Shown here: one piece after another, positions 5,351 through 5,527 of the stretch
How the letters are laid out: every line of letters begins with the position of its first letter
Position numbering within the stretch: the stretch's first letter is position 1
Assembly: GCA_041601535.1 (NCBI GenBank)
Contig: JBFIHZ010000287.1
Location: 1 to 5,527, forward strand
DNA: 5,527 nucleotides
Source: JBFIHZ01 sp041601535
Lineage (GTDB): Bacteria > Pseudomonadota > Gammaproteobacteria > Xanthomonadales > SZUA-36
Direction: 5' to 3'
Notes under the pieces: generated by a model
The model's database searches: none
What the model saw: only the letters and a program-made list of their open reading frames with translations
Told to the model about the DNA's origin: nothing
Translations under genes and position numbers: made by a program

Positions 5351-5527
5351 TCAGTGCCGCTTGGTGGGGTCGGGCAGGCCGCTGTGCAGCTGCCAGCGCT
5401 GGGTGGTTTCGTTATAGCGCCATTCCTGCTCGTCGATGATGGTGCGTTCCACCGCCTGGTTGACGTTGAACAGGCGAATTTCAACCACCTGGCGGGCGGT
5501 CATGCCGTCATCAAAAATGCCGGTGGA
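5351..5527 (-). CDS. Unrecognised protein, C-terminal part (cut by the window edge)
   Basis: The minus strand is open from the right edge to a TGA at 5353-5351, giving the last 58 residues of a longer protein. The fragment has coding character: alternating hydrophobic and polar residues (QVVEIRLFNVNQ), then EWRYNETTQRWQLHSGLPD and a basic end (PTKRH). The pattern suggests beta strands. I do not recognise the family and assign no function. An internal Met at the ninth visible residue could be a start, but the open frame before it favours a continuing gene. It converges on the SDR across the hairpin-rich gap. Confidence 0.6.
   Translation of the reverse strand, partial: STGIFDDGMTARQVVEIRLFNVNQAVERTIIDEQEWRYNETTQRWQLHSGLPDPTKRH

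Noticed and set aside
1..5527. CRISPR array, insertion sequence or prophage signature
   Set aside because: No regularly spaced repeats, transposase, terminal inverted repeats or phage genes were found on either strand.

Overview
The window is GC-rich, densely coding DNA that looks like a gammaproteobacterial chromosome. Three things point there: a PspA/PspC pair behind a good sigma-54 (-24/-12) promoter, a full-length two-domain SppA of the E. coli type (616 residues, Lys/Ser dyad at the expected spacing), and ordinary housekeeping-style codon use. There are no transposons, phage genes, rRNA, tRNA or CRISPR arrays. The genus cannot be fixed from the sequence alone.

Layout. Positions 1-245 hold no convincing gene but do carry a promoter and ribosome binding site for a theta-like glutathione S-transferase (246-935, +). 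After a short convergent gap (936-1071) comes a minus-strand two-gene operon: pspA (2301 to 1456), with pspC 9 bp downstream (1446 to 1072). The shared 266-bp region 2302-2567 drives pspA leftwards from a sigma-54 promoter (2359-2344), with two dyads at enhancer distance. It drives sppA rightwards, probably from an extended -10 sigma-70 promoter (2475-2483). sppA (2568-4418) overlaps the next gene by ATGA. That gene encodes a short-chain dehydrogenase/reductase of the tropinone-reductase-like group (4415-5203). A compact convergent gap (5204-5350) is packed with inverted repeats. Beyond it is the 3' end of an unrecognised minus-strand gene (5351-5527), cut by the window edge.

How the genes fit together. 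The core is an envelope-maintenance locus. PspA and PspC sense and repair inner-membrane damage, and SppA degrades leftover signal peptides in the same membrane. Their divergent arrangement around one control region suggests linked expression, although the sigma-54 signal points only towards pspA. No pspB is seen between pspA and pspC, and no pspF lies next to pspA, so the enhancer-binding activator would have to be encoded elsewhere. PspA carries a non-canonical, probably disordered C-terminal tail of about 59 residues, and PspC has a His-rich linker. The SDR is translationally tied to SppA, but its substrate is unknown. The most notable items are the sigma-54/dyad architecture in the pspA-sppA spacer, the missing pspB with altered PspA and PspC tails, and the tiled hairpins at 5203-5331, which may be a structured RNA or an unusual terminator zone.
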